Part shown: piece after piece, positions 1-10,238 of the stretch
Position numbering within the stretch: position 1 is the first letter of the stretch
Layout: each line of letters starts with the position of its first letter
Origin: an uncultured Pelagibacteraceae bacterium
Lineage (GTDB): Bacteria > Pseudomonadota > Alphaproteobacteria > Pelagibacterales > Pelagibacteraceae
Length of the DNA stretch: 64,000 nt
Assembly (NCBI GenBank): GCA_902529645.1
Contig: CABZXO010000006.1
Location: 1-64,000 of the forward strand
Direction: 5' to 3'
Position numbers and translations under genes: made by a program
Notes under the pieces: model-generated
Told to the model about the DNA's origin: nothing
Seen by the model: the letters and a program-made list of their open reading frames with translations, nothing else
The model's database searches: none

Positions 1-56
1 TGGTTGAATGTAATAAATCTAAATTAAATCTTAAATCAACAGGTACAGAAGGTTAA
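1..56 (+). CDS. nuoG: 3' end of a CDS, probably NADH-quinone oxidoreductase subunit G (partial)
   Basis: A frame open from base 3 ends at TAA 54-56 and encodes a hydrophilic tail, [17 protein letters not shown]. The next start codon follows one base later, so it is translationally linked to nuoH. The identity is inferred only from position: nuoG precedes nuoH in alphaproteobacterial nuo operons. Seventeen residues are too few to recognise the protein itself. Confidence 0.55.
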   Translation, partial: VECNKSKLNLKSTGTEG

Positions 57-57
57 C

Positions 58-1056
58 ATGGAATACTTGAGCATAGTTTTTCATGAAGTTTATAAAATTT
101 TATTCTTACTAGTACCTGTTCTTGTTTCTGTAGCAATGATTGTTTGGCTAGATAGAAGAGTTTGGGCTTTTGTTCAAAAAAGACAAGGACCTAATGTTGT
201 TGGTCCGTTCGGCTTATTACAATCTTTAGCTGATGCTTTAAAATATATATTCAAAGAAATCATTATTCCATCCAGCTCAAATAAAGTGATTTTCATACTG
301 GCCCCTATAGTCACGATGACTTTAGCTTTGATCGCATGGGCTGTAATTCCATTTAGCGCAACTCAGGTTTTGGCCGATATCAATGTTGGAATTCTTTACT
401 TATTTGCTGTTTCTTCACTAGGTGTTTATGGAATAATAATGGGAGGCTGGGCATCCAATTCTAAATATCCTTTTCTAGGAGCAATTCGTTCTGCAGCTCA
501 AATGGTATCTTATGAAGTTTCAATTGGGGTAATAATTATCAATGTTTTACTTTGTGTTGGTTCATTAAACTTAAACGACATCGTTGTTGCTCAACAAAAT
601 ATGTGGTTTGTAATTCCATTATTTCCAATGTTTGTAATATTCTTTATTTCAGCTTTAGCTGAAACTAACAGACCACCTTTTGATTTACCGGAAGCAGAAG
701 CGGAGTTGGTTGCTGGTTATCAAACAGAATATTCAGGAATGATGTATGCAATGTTTTGGTTGGGTGAATATGCAAATATTTTATTGATGTGTGCAATGGG
801 AGCAATATTATTTTTAGGTGGTTGGATGTCCCCAATTGATGTTTATCCATTTACGTTAGTGCCAGGTGCATTATGGTTAATATTAAAAATTCTTCTTTTA
901 TTCATTCTTTTTGCTTTAGTGAAGGCGATAGTACCTAGATATAGATATGACCAATTAATGAGACTTGGTTGGAAAGTTTTTCTTCCTCTTTCTTTAATTT
1001 GGGTGGTATTAACAGCTAGCTTTTTATTTTATTTTAACCTTTTACCTGTGAATTAA
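58..1056 (+). CDS. nuoH: NADH-quinone oxidoreductase subunit H
   Basis: Membrane subunit of respiratory complex I (ND1 family) that forms much of the ubiquinone-binding chamber at the junction of the peripheral and membrane arms. The 332 residues are about normal for the family and contain roughly eight hydrophobic segments. Visible signatures are the N-terminal [15 protein letters not shown] stretch at residues 32-46 and the acidic loop at 201-227, which contains [15 protein letters not shown] and ends EYSG. This loop lines the quinone site in known structures. The ATG is one base after the preceding stop, and nuoI follows two bases after its end, as expected for one operon. Confidence 0.98.
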   Translation: MEYLSIVFHEVYKILFLLVPVLVSVAMIVWLDRRVWAFVQKRQGPNVVGPFGLLQSLADALKYIFKEIIIPSSSNKVIFILAPIVTMTLALIAWAVIPFSATQVLADINVGILYLFAVSSLGVYGIIMGGWASNSKYPFLGAIRSAAQMVSYEVSIGVIIINVLLCVGSLNLNDIVVAQQNMWFVIPLFPMFVIFFISALAETNRPPFDLPEAEAELVAGYQTEYSGMMYAMFWLGEYANILLMCAMGAILFLGGWMSPIDVYPFTLVPGALWLILKILLLFILFALVKAIVPRYRYDQLMRLGWKVFLPLSLIWVVLTASFLFYFNLLPVN

Positions 1057-1058
1057 TA

Positions 1059-1544
1059 ATGAAGATATCAAGATTTTTTAAAACTATATTGATGACAGAC
1101 TTCATTGGTGGTTTGTTAATTGCTATAAAAGAATTATTTAAATCAAAAAAAACAATTAATTACCCATTTGAAAAGGGTAAAATTAGTCCCCGTTTTAGAG
1201 GTGAGCATGCTTTGAGAAGGTATCCAAATGGAGAAGAAAGATGTATTGCTTGTAAATTATGTGAAGCAGTATGTCCTGCTCAAGCAATAACTATCGAGTC
1301 AGCTGCAAGAGAAGACGGAAGTAGAAAAACTACTCGTTACGATATTGATATGATGAAATGTATTTATTGTGGATTATGTGAAGAATCGTGTCCTGTAGAT
1401 GCAATAGTTCAAGGTCCAAATTTTGAATTTTCAACTGAAACAAGAGAAGAACTTTATTACACTAAAGAAAAATTATTAGATAATGGTGATAGATGGGAGA
1501 ACGTTTTAGAAGCTAATATTAAAGCTGACAATATCCATAGATAA
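1059..1544 (+). CDS. nuoI: NADH-quinone oxidoreductase subunit I (two 4Fe-4S ferredoxin domains)
   Basis: Peripheral-arm subunit that carries clusters N6a and N6b and passes electrons towards the terminal N2 cluster and ubiquinone. Two complete 4Fe-4S ligand sets are visible: C62, C65, C68 and C72 ([12 protein letters not shown]), and C101, C104, C107 and C111 ([12 protein letters not shown]). The amphipathic N-terminus, about residues 1-30, is expected to lie on the membrane. At 161 residues it has the usual alphaproteobacterial length. It sits two bases from nuoH and one base from nuoJ. No ligand is missing, so this should be a functional subunit. Confidence 0.98.
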   Translation: MKISRFFKTILMTDFIGGLLIAIKELFKSKKTINYPFEKGKISPRFRGEHALRRYPNGEERCIACKLCEAVCPAQAITIESAAREDGSRKTTRYDIDMMKCIYCGLCEESCPVDAIVQGPNFEFSTETREELYYTKEKLLDNGDRWENVLEANIKADNIHR

Positions 1545-1545
1545 A

Positions 1546-2178
1546 ATGATTGCACATGCTATTTTCTTTTATACCTTTTCAATAATTGCTGTTGTTTCAG
1601 CTATAATGGTAACAGCTTCTAAAAATACTGTTCATTCAGTATTTTTCTTAATTCTTGATTTCATAAGCATCTCTTGTCTTTTCATAATGATTGGTGCTGA
1701 ATTTTTGGGAATGATAATGCTAATTGTTTATGTAGGAGCTGTAGCGGTTTTGTTTTTATTTGTAGTGATGATGTTAAATGTAGCACAACAAAAAAACCAA
1801 TGGTTTGCAGGTCAAATAACCTCAAAACATATCCCAGTTGGTCTAATTATAAGTATATTAATTTTCTTTGAAATTGTAATCGTAATAAGTGGTTGGAAAT
1901 ATAAACCAGAAATTTTTGATATTAATAATACAATTGCTAATACAAGTGTAAGTAATACCCATTCATTGGGTCAAGTTTTATATACCGATTATATCCATGT
2001 GTTTCAAATAAGTGGAATGATCCTTTTAGTTGCCATGGTTGGGGCCATAGTATTAACTTTTAGACAAAGATCAGGTGTTAAAAAACAAAGTTATATCAAG
2101 CAAATATCCAGAGAAAGAGCAGAAGGTGTTGAGGTTCTAGAGGTTCAAAGTAATAAAGGGGTTAAAATAGATGACTGA
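1546..2178 (+). CDS. nuoJ: NADH-quinone oxidoreductase subunit J
   Basis: Membrane subunit of complex I (ND6 family) that links the quinone-site region to the antiporter-like subunits. The 210 residues contain about five hydrophobic helices. The segment [25 protein letters not shown] (described by position: about residues 53-77) matches the conserved TM3 region, where a pi-bulge takes part in coupling. A charged C-terminal tail follows the last helix. The gene overlaps nuoK by 8 bp, the ATG of nuoK lying inside its last codons, which implies translational coupling. Confidence 0.96.
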   Translation: MIAHAIFFYTFSIIAVVSAIMVTASKNTVHSVFFLILDFISISCLFIMIGAEFLGMIMLIVYVGAVAVLFLFVVMMLNVAQQKNQWFAGQITSKHIPVGLIISILIFFEIVIVISGWKYKPEIFDINNTIANTSVSNTHSLGQVLYTDYIHVFQISGMILLVAMVGAIVLTFRQRSGVKKQSYIKQISRERAEGVEVLEVQSNKGVKIDD

Positions 2179-2482
2179 GATAGGTTTAGGACATTATTTA
2201 ACTCTAGGTGCTGTGATTTTCTCAATTGGAATCATTGGTATTTTTCTAAACAGAAAGAACATCATTGTTATTTTAATGAGTATTGAATTGATATTACTTG
2301 CTGTAAATATCAATTTAGTTGCTTTTTCTATTTATTTAGGAGATTTGGCAGGACAAGTCTTTACTTTATTCATTCTTACTGTTGCAGCAGCAGAAGCAGC
2401 CATAGGATTAGCAATCATTGTAGTGTATTTCAGAAACTCTGGAACAATACGAGTTGAAGAAATAGATAAGTTAAAAGGATAA
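2171..2482 (+). CDS. nuoK: NADH-quinone oxidoreductase subunit K
   Basis: Small three-helix membrane subunit of complex I (ND4L family) in the proton-translocation path. At 103 residues it has the normal length. Two buried glutamates are visible, E39 in SIELIL and E75 in AAAEAAIGL. They correspond to the conserved E36/E72 pair of the E. coli subunit. The start lies inside the end of nuoJ, and nuoL begins two bases after the stop. Confidence 0.97.
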   Translation: MTEIGLGHYLTLGAVIFSIGIIGIFLNRKNIIVILMSIELILLAVNINLVAFSIYLGDLAGQVFTLFILTVAAAEAAIGLAIIVVYFRNSGTIRVEEIDKLKG

Positions 2483-2484
2483 CA

Positions 2485-4395
2485 ATGGAACTATCAATTA
2501 TATTCCTTCCACTTATTGCTTCAATTATATCAGGTTTTTTTGGCAGATATATCGGTGATAGAAATTCTGAAATAGTAACAAGTGTTCTAGTTTCAATTTC
2601 TGCACTTTTATCAATTTATGTTCTTTATCAAGTAATCGTAAACCAATACGAAGAAAACATTGTTATAGCCACCTGGATAAGCTCAGGTTCACTTGATGTA
2701 AATTGGTCGATGTTAATTGATCCTTTATCAGCTGTAATGTTAGTTGTTGTAACTTCTGTATCTGCTTTAGTACATATTTATTCAATTGGTTATATGTCTC
2801 ATGACCCTCATAAGCCAAGATTTATGGCTTATTTATCTTTGTTCACATTTGCGATGTTGATGCTTGTAACTTCAGATAATTTTATTCAATTATTTTTTGG
2901 TTGGGAAGGTGTTGGATTATGTTCATACTTCCTAATTGGTTTCTGGTTTAAAAAAGAAAGTGCAAATGCTGCAGCCATAAAAGCATTTGTTGTAAACAGA
3001 GTAGGCGATTTTGGTTTTGCTTTAGGAATTTTTTTAATATTTTATTTATTTGGAACTGTTAATTACTCAGAAGTTTTTCAACAAATTCCAACAGTTATAG
3101 ATAAAAATTTACCATTTTTAGGTCTTGAAGTTAAAGCAATAGATTTAGTTTGTTTACTTTTATTTATTGGAGCAATGGGTAAATCTGCACAGATATTGCT
3201 ACATACTTGGCTACCTGATGCTATGGAGGGTCCAACCCCAGTTTCTGCATTAATTCATGCAGCAACGATGGTAACAGCTGGTGTTTTCTTAGTAGTAAGA
3301 TGTTCTCCAGTTTATGAATATTCACCATTAATACTAAATTTTATAACTATCGTTGGAATGACCACCGCATTCTTTGCAGCAACTGTCGCTCTAGTTCAAA
3401 CAGATATAAAAAAAATTATCGCTTACTCTACCTGTAGTCAACTTGGTTATATGTTTTTTGCAGCTGGAGTAGGTGCATATAATGTTGCTATGTTTCACTT
3501 ATTTACTCACGCATTCTTCAAAGCTTTATTATTTTTAGGATCTGGTTCAGTAATCCATGCATTTAAAGATGAGCAAAATATAAATAATATGGGAGGTGTA
3601 TGGAAAAAGTTACCTTACACCTATACTTTAATGATTATTGGTACACTTGCTTTAACAGGTTTTCCATTTTTATCAGGATTTTATTCTAAAGACGCAATTA
3701 TAGAATTTGCTTATTTAAAAGGTAATACCACTGGTTATTATGCAGCTGGTATTGGAATAATTACAGCATTTTTAACATCTATTTATTCATGGAGATTAAT
3801 CTTTAAAACTTTCCATGGAGAGTATAACAATAAAGAGGTCAAGATAGAGGAAACGCATGAGTCTCCATTAGTTATGCTTGCTCCATTATTTATTCTTTCA
3901 ATAGGAGCTGTGTTTGCTGGTTTTCTATTTAAAGGACTATTTATTGGTAATGGGGAGAATTTATTCTGGGCAGAGTCTATTAAGTTTTTAGAGCCTTTAA
4001 GTACTGAGCACCCACCTTTATGGTTTTTGCTTTCAACTCCTTGTTTGGTTTTATTATCTATTCCAATTGCTTATTACTTATTTGTTAAGAACAAAGAATT
4101 ACCTAATTCAATAGCTTCAATGAATAAACCTTTATATAATTTTTTGGTAAATAAATGGTACTTTGATGAGTTGTATGATGTGTTGTTTATTAAATCTTCA
4201 AAAAAACTAGGTTTATTTTTATGGAAGTTTTGTGATGGAACTATAATCGATGGTTTTGGTCCCGATGGAATTTCATCTTTCATAAAAAAATGTTCAATTA
4301 AAGCAACTAAATTTCAAAGTGGTTTTATCTATCAATACGCATTTGTAATGTTGTTAGGTTTCTCTGCTTTACTAACCTTTTTGATAGTTAAATAA
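2485..4395 (+). CDS. nuoL: NADH-quinone oxidoreductase subunit L
   Basis: The largest antiporter-like proton-pumping subunit of complex I (ND5 family), at the far end of the membrane arm. Its 636 residues include the typical core with the GWEGVGLCSYFLIGFW motif at about 139-154 and the LLHTWLPDAMEGPTPVSALI region on the antiporter helices. A C-terminal extension should form the long lateral helix and final anchor. The stop codon overlaps the ATG of nuoM by one base. No frame damage is visible. Confidence 0.98.
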   Translation: MELSIIFLPLIASIISGFFGRYIGDRNSEIVTSVLVSISALLSIYVLYQVIVNQYEENIVIATWISSGSLDVNWSMLIDPLSAVMLVVVTSVSALVHIYSIGYMSHDPHKPRFMAYLSLFTFAMLMLVTSDNFIQLFFGWEGVGLCSYFLIGFWFKKESANAAAIKAFVVNRVGDFGFALGIFLIFYLFGTVNYSEVFQQIPTVIDKNLPFLGLEVKAIDLVCLLLFIGAMGKSAQILLHTWLPDAMEGPTPVSALIHAATMVTAGVFLVVRCSPVYEYSPLILNFITIVGMTTAFFAATVALVQTDIKKIIAYSTCSQLGYMFFAAGVGAYNVAMFHLFTHAFFKALLFLGSGSVIHAFKDEQNINNMGGVWKKLPYTYTLMIIGTLALTGFPFLSGFYSKDAIIEFAYLKGNTTGYYAAGIGIITAFLTSIYSWRLIFKTFHGEYNNKEVKIEETHESPLVMLAPLFILSIGAVFAGFLFKGLFIGNGENLFWAESIKFLEPLSTEHPPLWFLLSTPCLVLLSIPIAYYLFVKNKELPNSIASMNKPLYNFLVNKWYFDELYDVLFIKSSKKLGLFLWKFCDGTIIDGFGPDGISSFIKKCSIKATKFQSGFIYQYAFVMLLGFSALLTFLIVK

Positions 4396-5876
4396 TGAAT
4401 TTTCCTATTCTTTCATCTTTAATATTATTGCCAACTGTTGGTGCTTTATTTTTATTTTTTACCAAAGATAAAGAGGGAAATAATTTAACCGCTAAATATG
4501 TTGCTTTATTTACAACTGTAGTTAATTTTTTAATTTCGATTTATCTTTGGATTTCATTTGACCAATCAATATCTAGTTTTCAATTTGTAGAAGATAGAAC
4601 TTGGATTGTAGGATTTATTAATTATAAAGTTGGAGTTGATGGTATTTCAATTTTATTTATAATATTAACAACATTTATAACCCCCCTTTGTATAATATCT
4701 GTAAATAATTCTGTTAAAAATAGATTAAGAGATTTTTTAATTGCAATTCTAATCATGGAAAGTTTCATGATTGGTGTTTTCTGTGCACTTGATTTAGTTG
4801 TATTCTATTTATTTTTTGAAGCTGGATTAATACCAATGTTTTTAATTATCGGAATTTGGGGAGGTGCAAGAAGAGTTTATTCTGCATTCAAATTCTTTTT
4901 ATACACATTGTTAGGTTCTGTTTTGATGTTAGTTGCAATAATTTCAATTTATTGGATTACAGGAACAACCGACGTGGTTCAGCTATATGAAATTGGAATT
5001 GATGTTAAATATCAAAATTTATTATGGTTAGCATTTTTTAGTTCATTTGCTGTTAAAACACCTATGTGGCCAGTTCATACATGGTTACCAGATGCTCACG
5101 TTGAAGCTCCTACAGCAGGATCTGTATTACTAGCTGCAATTTTGTTAAAGATGGCTGGATATGGTTTTATAAGATTTTCTTTAGGTCTTTTCCCAGTTGC
5201 ATCAGAGGTATTTACACCTTTAATTTACACCTTGAGTGTTATAGCTATCATATTTACCTCTCTGATAGCTTTAATGCAGGAAGATATGAAAAAATTAATT
5301 GCTTATTCATCAGTTGCTCATATGGGTTTTGTAACTTTGGGTATATTCACTTTGCAACAGCAGGGAATTGAAGGAAGTATAATTCAAATGATTAGCCACG
5401 GATTAGTTTCTGCAGCATTATTTTTAACTGTTGGTGTAGTTTATGACAGAATGCATTCTAGATTAATAAGTACATATGGAGGACTAGTTTCTGTAATTCC
5501 AAAATATTCAATATTGTTTATGTTATTTGCGTTGGCATCTCTAGGTTTACCTGGAACCAGTGGTTTTATCGGTGAGTTTTTAATATTAATGGGCGCTTTT
5601 AAAGATAATTTTTTAGTGGCAGTTTTAGCAAGTATTGGGGTGATTTTAGGAGCTGCATACATGTTGTGGCTTTATAAAAGAGTAATATTTGGAAAATTAA
5701 TAAACAAAGATCTTAAAACAATTTTAGATTTAAATAGATCTGAATACTTTATATTAAGTTGTTTAGCTGCACCAATCTTATTTTTTGGTTTTTATCCTGA
5801 TCCATTAATAAATACTATTGAAGTTTCTGTGACTGACTTAATTAATATGCATAACACAAATATAGCTAGTAAATAA
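4395..5876 (+). CDS. nuoM: NADH-quinone oxidoreductase subunit M
   Basis: Antiporter-like proton-pumping subunit of complex I (ND4 family). The 493 residues are hydrophobic throughout, with about 14 helices. They contain the conserved FFEAGLIPMFLIIGIWGG stretch and the WPVHTWLPDAHVEAPTAGS motif between helices 7 and 8, together with the buried acidic and lysine residues typical of the family. It starts on the last base of the nuoL stop and ends one base before nuoN, in the usual L-M-N order. Confidence 0.98.
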   Translation: MNFPILSSLILLPTVGALFLFFTKDKEGNNLTAKYVALFTTVVNFLISIYLWISFDQSISSFQFVEDRTWIVGFINYKVGVDGISILFIILTTFITPLCIISVNNSVKNRLRDFLIAILIMESFMIGVFCALDLVVFYLFFEAGLIPMFLIIGIWGGARRVYSAFKFFLYTLLGSVLMLVAIISIYWITGTTDVVQLYEIGIDVKYQNLLWLAFFSSFAVKTPMWPVHTWLPDAHVEAPTAGSVLLAAILLKMAGYGFIRFSLGLFPVASEVFTPLIYTLSVIAIIFTSLIALMQEDMKKLIAYSSVAHMGFVTLGIFTLQQQGIEGSIIQMISHGLVSAALFLTVGVVYDRMHSRLISTYGGLVSVIPKYSILFMLFALASLGLPGTSGFIGEFLILMGAFKDNFLVAVLASIGVILGAAYMLWLYKRVIFGKLINKDLKTILDLNRSEYFILSCLAAPILFFGFYPDPLINTIEVSVTDLINMHNTNIASK

Positions 5877-5877
5877 T

Positions 5878-7296
5878 ATGGAAAATTTAAATTTAGTATT
5901 TCCTGAAATATTTATTTCACTTTCAATAATGTCTTTACTTATTTTGGGTGTTTTTAAAAAAAATAGTTCAAAAATCACTTTTAATCTATCTTTGTTTACA
6001 ATTTTAATTACAGCAATAATAACAATAAACGAAACATTCTCGGTTAGTAGGCAAACATTGTTTAATGAAAGTGTTGTGATTGACAGTATGTCTTCACTAA
6101 TGAAAATTATAACTTTGATTGGAGGTTTTTTAGTTTTAGTTATTTCATCAAGCTATTTAAAAACATTTAAAATATATAATATCGAATACCCTGTTCTTAT
6201 TTTGAGTTCTATACTTGGTATGATGGTGATGATTAGTTCAAATGATTTAATTGTTTTTTATATGGGATTAGAATTACAATCATTAGCTCTTTACGTATTA
6301 GCAACATATAATAGAGATCAACTAAAATCATCCGAAGCTGGTTTGAAATATTTTGTTTTAAGTGCACTATCTTCAGGATTGTTATTATATGGATGTTCTT
6401 TAGTTTATGGTTTTTCAGGCTCAACTAATTTTGATATAATATCAAATGAATTAAATTCTAAGGAATATGTTTTAACATTTGGAATTGTATTTATCTTAGT
6501 TGGTTTAGCATTTAAAATTTCTGCAGTTCCATTTCACATGTGGGCACCTGATGTTTACGAGGGGTCACCAACAACTGTAACTTTATTTTTTACAATATTA
6601 CCAAAGATCGCTGCTTTAACTGTGTTTATAAGATTTTTATATGTTCCTTTCCTAAATTTAATTGATCAATGGCAAATGATAATTATTTTCTTATCAATTG
6701 CTTCCATGGTTTTTGGAGCTGTGGCTGCAATAGGGCAAACCAATATTAAAAGATTAATTGCTTATAGCTCTATTGGACATATTGGTTACACATTAGCAGG
6801 ACTAGCCACAGCTTCGAATGAAGGAATTCAAAGTTCAATAACCTATATTTCTATATACCTAGTTATGAATTTAGCTCTTTTCTCATGTCTATTGATGTTA
6901 AGAAGAAAGGATCAATATTATGAGAATATTGAGGATCTCTCAGGACTGTCAAAAAACCATCCAATATTATCCCTTTGTTTGCTTGTAATACTCTTTTCTT
7001 TAGCTGGAATACCACCTCTAGCTGGTTTCTTTGCTAAGTTTTATGTTTTTAAAGCAGTATTAGAACAATCAATGTTTTTTTTAGCTATAGTAGGATTGTT
7101 ATCTACAGTAATTGCAGCTTTTTATTATTTAAGAATTATAAAAATAATTTACTTTGATAAAGAAAAAGACAAATACGATACTGACCATAGCTTATGGTTA
7201 AAATTTTCACTTACAGTTTCAACGATATTAATTCTTTTATACTTCATATTCCCAAGTCAGTTAATAGAAGTTGTTTCAAGAATTAATATTATTTGA
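5878..7296 (+). CDS. nuoN: NADH-quinone oxidoreductase subunit N
   Basis: Third antiporter-like proton-pumping subunit of complex I (ND2 family) and the last gene of the nuo cluster here. The 472 residues show the family pattern: FYMGLELQSLALYVLA in the region carrying the essential helix-5 glutamate, then VPFHMWAPDVYEGSPTTVT, then a C-terminal FSLAGIPPLAGFFAKFYVF segment. Its TGA overlaps the ATG of the biotin ligase gene, so nuo is joined to the housekeeping genes that follow, as in many alphaproteobacteria. Confidence 0.98.
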   Translation: MENLNLVFPEIFISLSIMSLLILGVFKKNSSKITFNLSLFTILITAIITINETFSVSRQTLFNESVVIDSMSSLMKIITLIGGFLVLVISSSYLKTFKIYNIEYPVLILSSILGMMVMISSNDLIVFYMGLELQSLALYVLATYNRDQLKSSEAGLKYFVLSALSSGLLLYGCSLVYGFSGSTNFDIISNELNSKEYVLTFGIVFILVGLAFKISAVPFHMWAPDVYEGSPTTVTLFFTILPKIAALTVFIRFLYVPFLNLIDQWQMIIIFLSIASMVFGAVAAIGQTNIKRLIAYSSIGHIGYTLAGLATASNEGIQSSITYISIYLVMNLALFSCLLMLRRKDQYYENIEDLSGLSKNHPILSLCLLVILFSLAGIPPLAGFFAKFYVFKAVLEQSMFFLAIVGLLSTVIAAFYYLRIIKIIYFDKEKDKYDTDHSLWLKFSLTVSTILILLYFIFPSQLIEVVSRINII

Positions 7297-7832
7297 TGAA
7301 ATTAAAAAAATTTAAATTTAAAAAAGTTAAAAGCACTAATAATACTGCAATAAGAATTATCAAAGAAACTAAATACAACTTAGGTATGGTTGTTGCTGAA
7401 ACACAAGTTAATGGTAGAGGACAGTATGGAAGAAAATGGATATCGTCAAAAGGAAATTTATTTATATCTTTCTTCAATGAACTTAATAAAACAAAACTAT
7501 CGATTAACACTATAACAAAAATTAATTGTCTTTTAGTAAAAAAATTACTCTCGTTATTTACAAGTAAAAAAATTTTATTTAAAAAACCAAATGACTTATT
7601 AATTGATAAAAAAAAGATTAGTGGCATTCTACAAGAAGTCATATTTATAAGAGGTAAAAAATTTTTAATTACTGGCATAGGCATAAATATTAAAAAAAAT
7701 CCAATTATAAGGAATTATCCTGCCACAAACTTGCATGAAGTAACTAAAAAAAGTATTAGTAAATTAATTGTAGAAAATAAACTAAAACAACTTTTTGAAA
7801 AAAATTTATCGAAATTGTATAAAATTAAATAA
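7296..7832 (+). CDS. birA: Biotin--[acetyl-CoA-carboxylase] ligase, minimal form
   Basis: Cytoplasmic enzyme that makes biotinyl-AMP and transfers biotin to the carrier lysine of biotin-dependent carboxylases. The catalytic domain is recognisable from GRGQYGRKW (residues 40-48, the family GRGRxGRxW), KKPND (96-100, usually KWPND) and KKISGILQE (106-114). At 178 residues it lacks the N-terminal DNA-binding domain of E. coli BirA. The C-terminal SH3-like domain also looks largely absent. I chose ATG 7296, which overlaps the nuoN stop, over the TTG one codon upstream. It overlaps coaX by one base. Confidence 0.9.
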   Translation: MKLKKFKFKKVKSTNNTAIRIIKETKYNLGMVVAETQVNGRGQYGRKWISSKGNLFISFFNELNKTKLSINTITKINCLLVKKLLSLFTSKKILFKKPNDLLIDKKKISGILQEVIFIRGKKFLITGIGINIKKNPIIRNYPATNLHEVTKKSISKLIVENKLKQLFEKNLSKLYKIK

Positions 7833-8578
7833 TGTATATTCTAGGTGATATTGGTAATACAGAAACAAAATTATGTATTGTTTCTAAAAATAATAAAATT
7901 TTAAAAAAAATTACTTTTTTATCAAAATCTATAAACAACAGAAAGCTTAATATTTTATTTAAAAAAAATAAAATTCAATTAAATAAAATTGAAAAAATAT
8001 TATTTTGTAGTGTCGTTCCAAAAACATTTTCTATAATTAATAAATTTTTATCGAAAAAAGTTAAACTAAAATGCTATGAGGTTAAAAAATTAAACCTAAA
8101 ATCACTTATAAAAATCAAAGTAGATTATAAACAGGTAGGCTCAGATAGAATTACTAATGCTATAAGTTTAATGAATAACATAAATAATTTTATAATTTTA
8201 GATTTTGGTACAGCGACAACTTTCGATGTACTTATTAGAAATACTTATTTTGGTGGAATTATTGCCCCAGGTGTGAGATTGTCTCTTAATACCTTGTCTG
8301 ACAAAGCAACTTTGATTCCAAAAATAGATTTAAAAAAGATTAATAATGTGATTGGTAAAAATACAATCTCTGCTGTTAGATCAGGCTTTTTTTGGGGTTA
8401 TGCGGGTTTAATTGACAATATTATTTATTTAATTAAGAAGGAGACTGGAAAATCTTTTAAAGTAATTATTACTGGTGGATTTTCAGATTTATTTAAAAAC
8501 TCAATAAAAACGAAAGCAAGTCACAACCAAGATATTACAATTAAAGGCTTAATAAAGATTTCAAAGTTAATCAAATAA
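7832..8578 (+). CDS. coaX: Type III pantothenate kinase
   Basis: Phosphorylates pantothenate in the first step of coenzyme A synthesis. CoaX belongs to the ASKHA (actin-like) ATPase fold. Visible motifs are the N-terminal GDIGNTETKL phosphate loop (residues 5-14), GSDR at 103-106 and DFGTATTFD at 124-132, all diagnostic of the type III enzyme as opposed to CoaA. The 248 residues are near the usual 255. The gene shares a base with birA and ends one base before RNase J. The birA-coaX-rnj order is standard in alphaproteobacteria. Confidence 0.95.
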   Translation: MYILGDIGNTETKLCIVSKNNKILKKITFLSKSINNRKLNILFKKNKIQLNKIEKILFCSVVPKTFSIINKFLSKKVKLKCYEVKKLNLKSLIKIKVDYKQVGSDRITNAISLMNNINNFIILDFGTATTFDVLIRNTYFGGIIAPGVRLSLNTLSDKATLIPKIDLKKINNVIGKNTISAVRSGFFWGYAGLIDNIIYLIKKETGKSFKVIITGGFSDLFKNSIKTKASHNQDITIKGLIKISKLIK

Positions 8579-8579
8579 T

Positions 8580-10238
8580 ATGAAAGATGAACTATTATTT
8601 TGTCCATTAGGTGGATCAGGCGAAATAGGCATGAACATGAATTTGTTTGGCTATGGGTTGCCTAGCGATCATAAATGGATTATGGTCGACATAGGGGTAA
8701 CATTTGCAGATGATACTATACCAGGTGTTGATTTAATTTATCCAGATCCTGGGTTTATAGTAGAAAGAAAAGATAATTTATTAGGAATAGTTTTAACACA
8801 CGCACATGAGGATCACATTGGTGCAATTGCTCATGTATGGCCAAAATTACAATGTAAAATTTTTGCAACTCCTTTTACAGCTTTATTAATTCGAGAAAAA
8901 TTTAAAGAAAAACAAATCGATATAACTAATGATTTACAGATTGTTGAGTTAAATGGAAAGGTTTCTCTGGATCCATTTGAAATTGAATACATTACTTTAA
9001 CGCATTCTATATTAGAACCAAACGGACTTAGAATAAAAACTCCTGCAGGCGTTATTTTGCATACTGGAGATTGGAAGGTAGATCCAAATCCTTTAATTGG
9101 AGACAATATTAACGAAAAAAGATTAAAGGAAATTGGTGAAGAAGGAGTGCTAGCAATGATTTGCGATTCAACAAATGTTTTTAGCGCTGGTAGATCAGGT
9201 TCAGAATTAGACGTAAGAAAAAATATGTTAAACGTTATGTCTCGATTAAAAAAAAGAATTATCATAACATCATTTGCTTCCAACGTAGCTAGAATGGACA
9301 CAGCTTTTTATTGTGCAGAACAAACAGGAAGACAAATCTCTTTAGTTGGTAGATCAATGCATCGTATTTATAAAGCTGCGCGTCAATGTGGATATTTAAA
9401 AAATACAATTGAGCCAATTGACCCAAGAGAAGCTAAAAATTTTTCAAGAGAAAAAATTGTGTATTTATGTACTGGAAGTCAAGGCGAACCAATGGGTGCA
9501 ATGATGAGAATTTCTAGTTATGTTCATCCAGATGTTTTTATTGAAAAAGGTGATGCTGTAATTTTTTCTTCAAAAATTATACCTGGTAATGAAAAAAAAC
9601 TTTATAAACTTCACAATCAACTAGTTAAAGATGGAATTGAAGTAATATCTGAAGAAACTGAATTTGTACATGTTTCTGGACATCCAAATAGAGAAGACCT
9701 TAAAGAGATGTATCAATGGGTAAAACCTAGGTGTGTAATACCTGTGCATGGTGAACATAGACATATGATAGAGCACATTAATTTTGCAAAAGAAATGCAA
9801 GTACCACATCCAGTTCAAGTAGAAAATGGTGATATCGTTAAGTTATATCCTGGTGAAAAACCTGAAGTATATGACAAGGCCCCAAGCGGCAGACTCTTCT
9901 TAGATGGCAGTGTTAGTGTTGATCCAGATTCACAATCGATAAAAGATAGGAAAAATTTAAGTGCAAATGGATATCTCGAGGTAACAATTATGATTACACC
10001 TAAAGGTAATATACACAACAATCCTATTCTTTCATTTCGTGGTTTACCTGTAGATGATCGAGATGATTTTGTTTATGGATTAGAGGAAGAAATAAAGAAA
10101 GCCTCTAGAACTTTTAAAATTGGAAGCAAACAACAAGAACATAATCTTATTGATGCATTAAAAATTGCCTGTAGAAAATTTTCTAAAGAGAGAACAGGGA
10201 AAAAACCTTTTACTAATATCAATTTAGTAAGAATTTAA
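8580..10238 (+). CDS. rnj: Ribonuclease J
   Basis: Metallo-beta-lactamase/beta-CASP ribonuclease that processes and degrades RNA by 5'-to-3' exonuclease and endonuclease activity in the cytoplasm. The zinc-binding HAHEDH motif is at residues 74-79 inside LTHAHEDHIGA. Further metal and beta-CASP motifs follow: HTGDWKVD, CDSTN, CTGSQGEPMGA and HVSGHPNRED. At 552 residues it has the typical length. It begins two bases after coaX, and its stop overlaps the ATG of the next gene by one base. It may be a main mRNA-decay nuclease in this cell. Confidence 0.96.
   Translation: MKDELLFCPLGGSGEIGMNMNLFGYGLPSDHKWIMVDIGVTFADDTIPGVDLIYPDPGFIVERKDNLLGIVLTHAHEDHIGAIAHVWPKLQCKIFATPFTALLIREKFKEKQIDITNDLQIVELNGKVSLDPFEIEYITLTHSILEPNGLRIKTPAGVILHTGDWKVDPNPLIGDNINEKRLKEIGEEGVLAMICDSTNVFSAGRSGSELDVRKNMLNVMSRLKKRIIITSFASNVARMDTAFYCAEQTGRQISLVGRSMHRIYKAARQCGYLKNTIEPIDPREAKNFSREKIVYLCTGSQGEPMGAMMRISSYVHPDVFIEKGDAVIFSSKIIPGNEKKLYKLHNQLVKDGIEVISEETEFVHVSGHPNREDLKEMYQWVKPRCVIPVHGEHRHMIEHINFAKEMQVPHPVQVENGDIVKLYPGEKPEVYDKAPSGRLFLDGSVSVDPDSQSIKDRKNLSANGYLEVTIMITPKGNIHNNPILSFRGLPVDDRDDFVYGLEEEIKKASRTFKIGSKQQEHNLIDALKIACRKFSKERTGKKPFTNINLVRI

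Noticed and set aside
7289-7684. A 131-codon open frame on the minus strand opposite birA
   Set aside because: It lies wholly within the well-supported birA gene, has no recognisable domain, and long antisense frames are expected opposite lysine/asparagine-rich A+T-rich genes.
8831-9301. A 156-codon open frame on the minus strand opposite the RNase J gene
   Set aside because: Composition is that of reverse-complemented coding sequence, there is no ribosome binding site, and RNase J motifs are intact on the plus strand.
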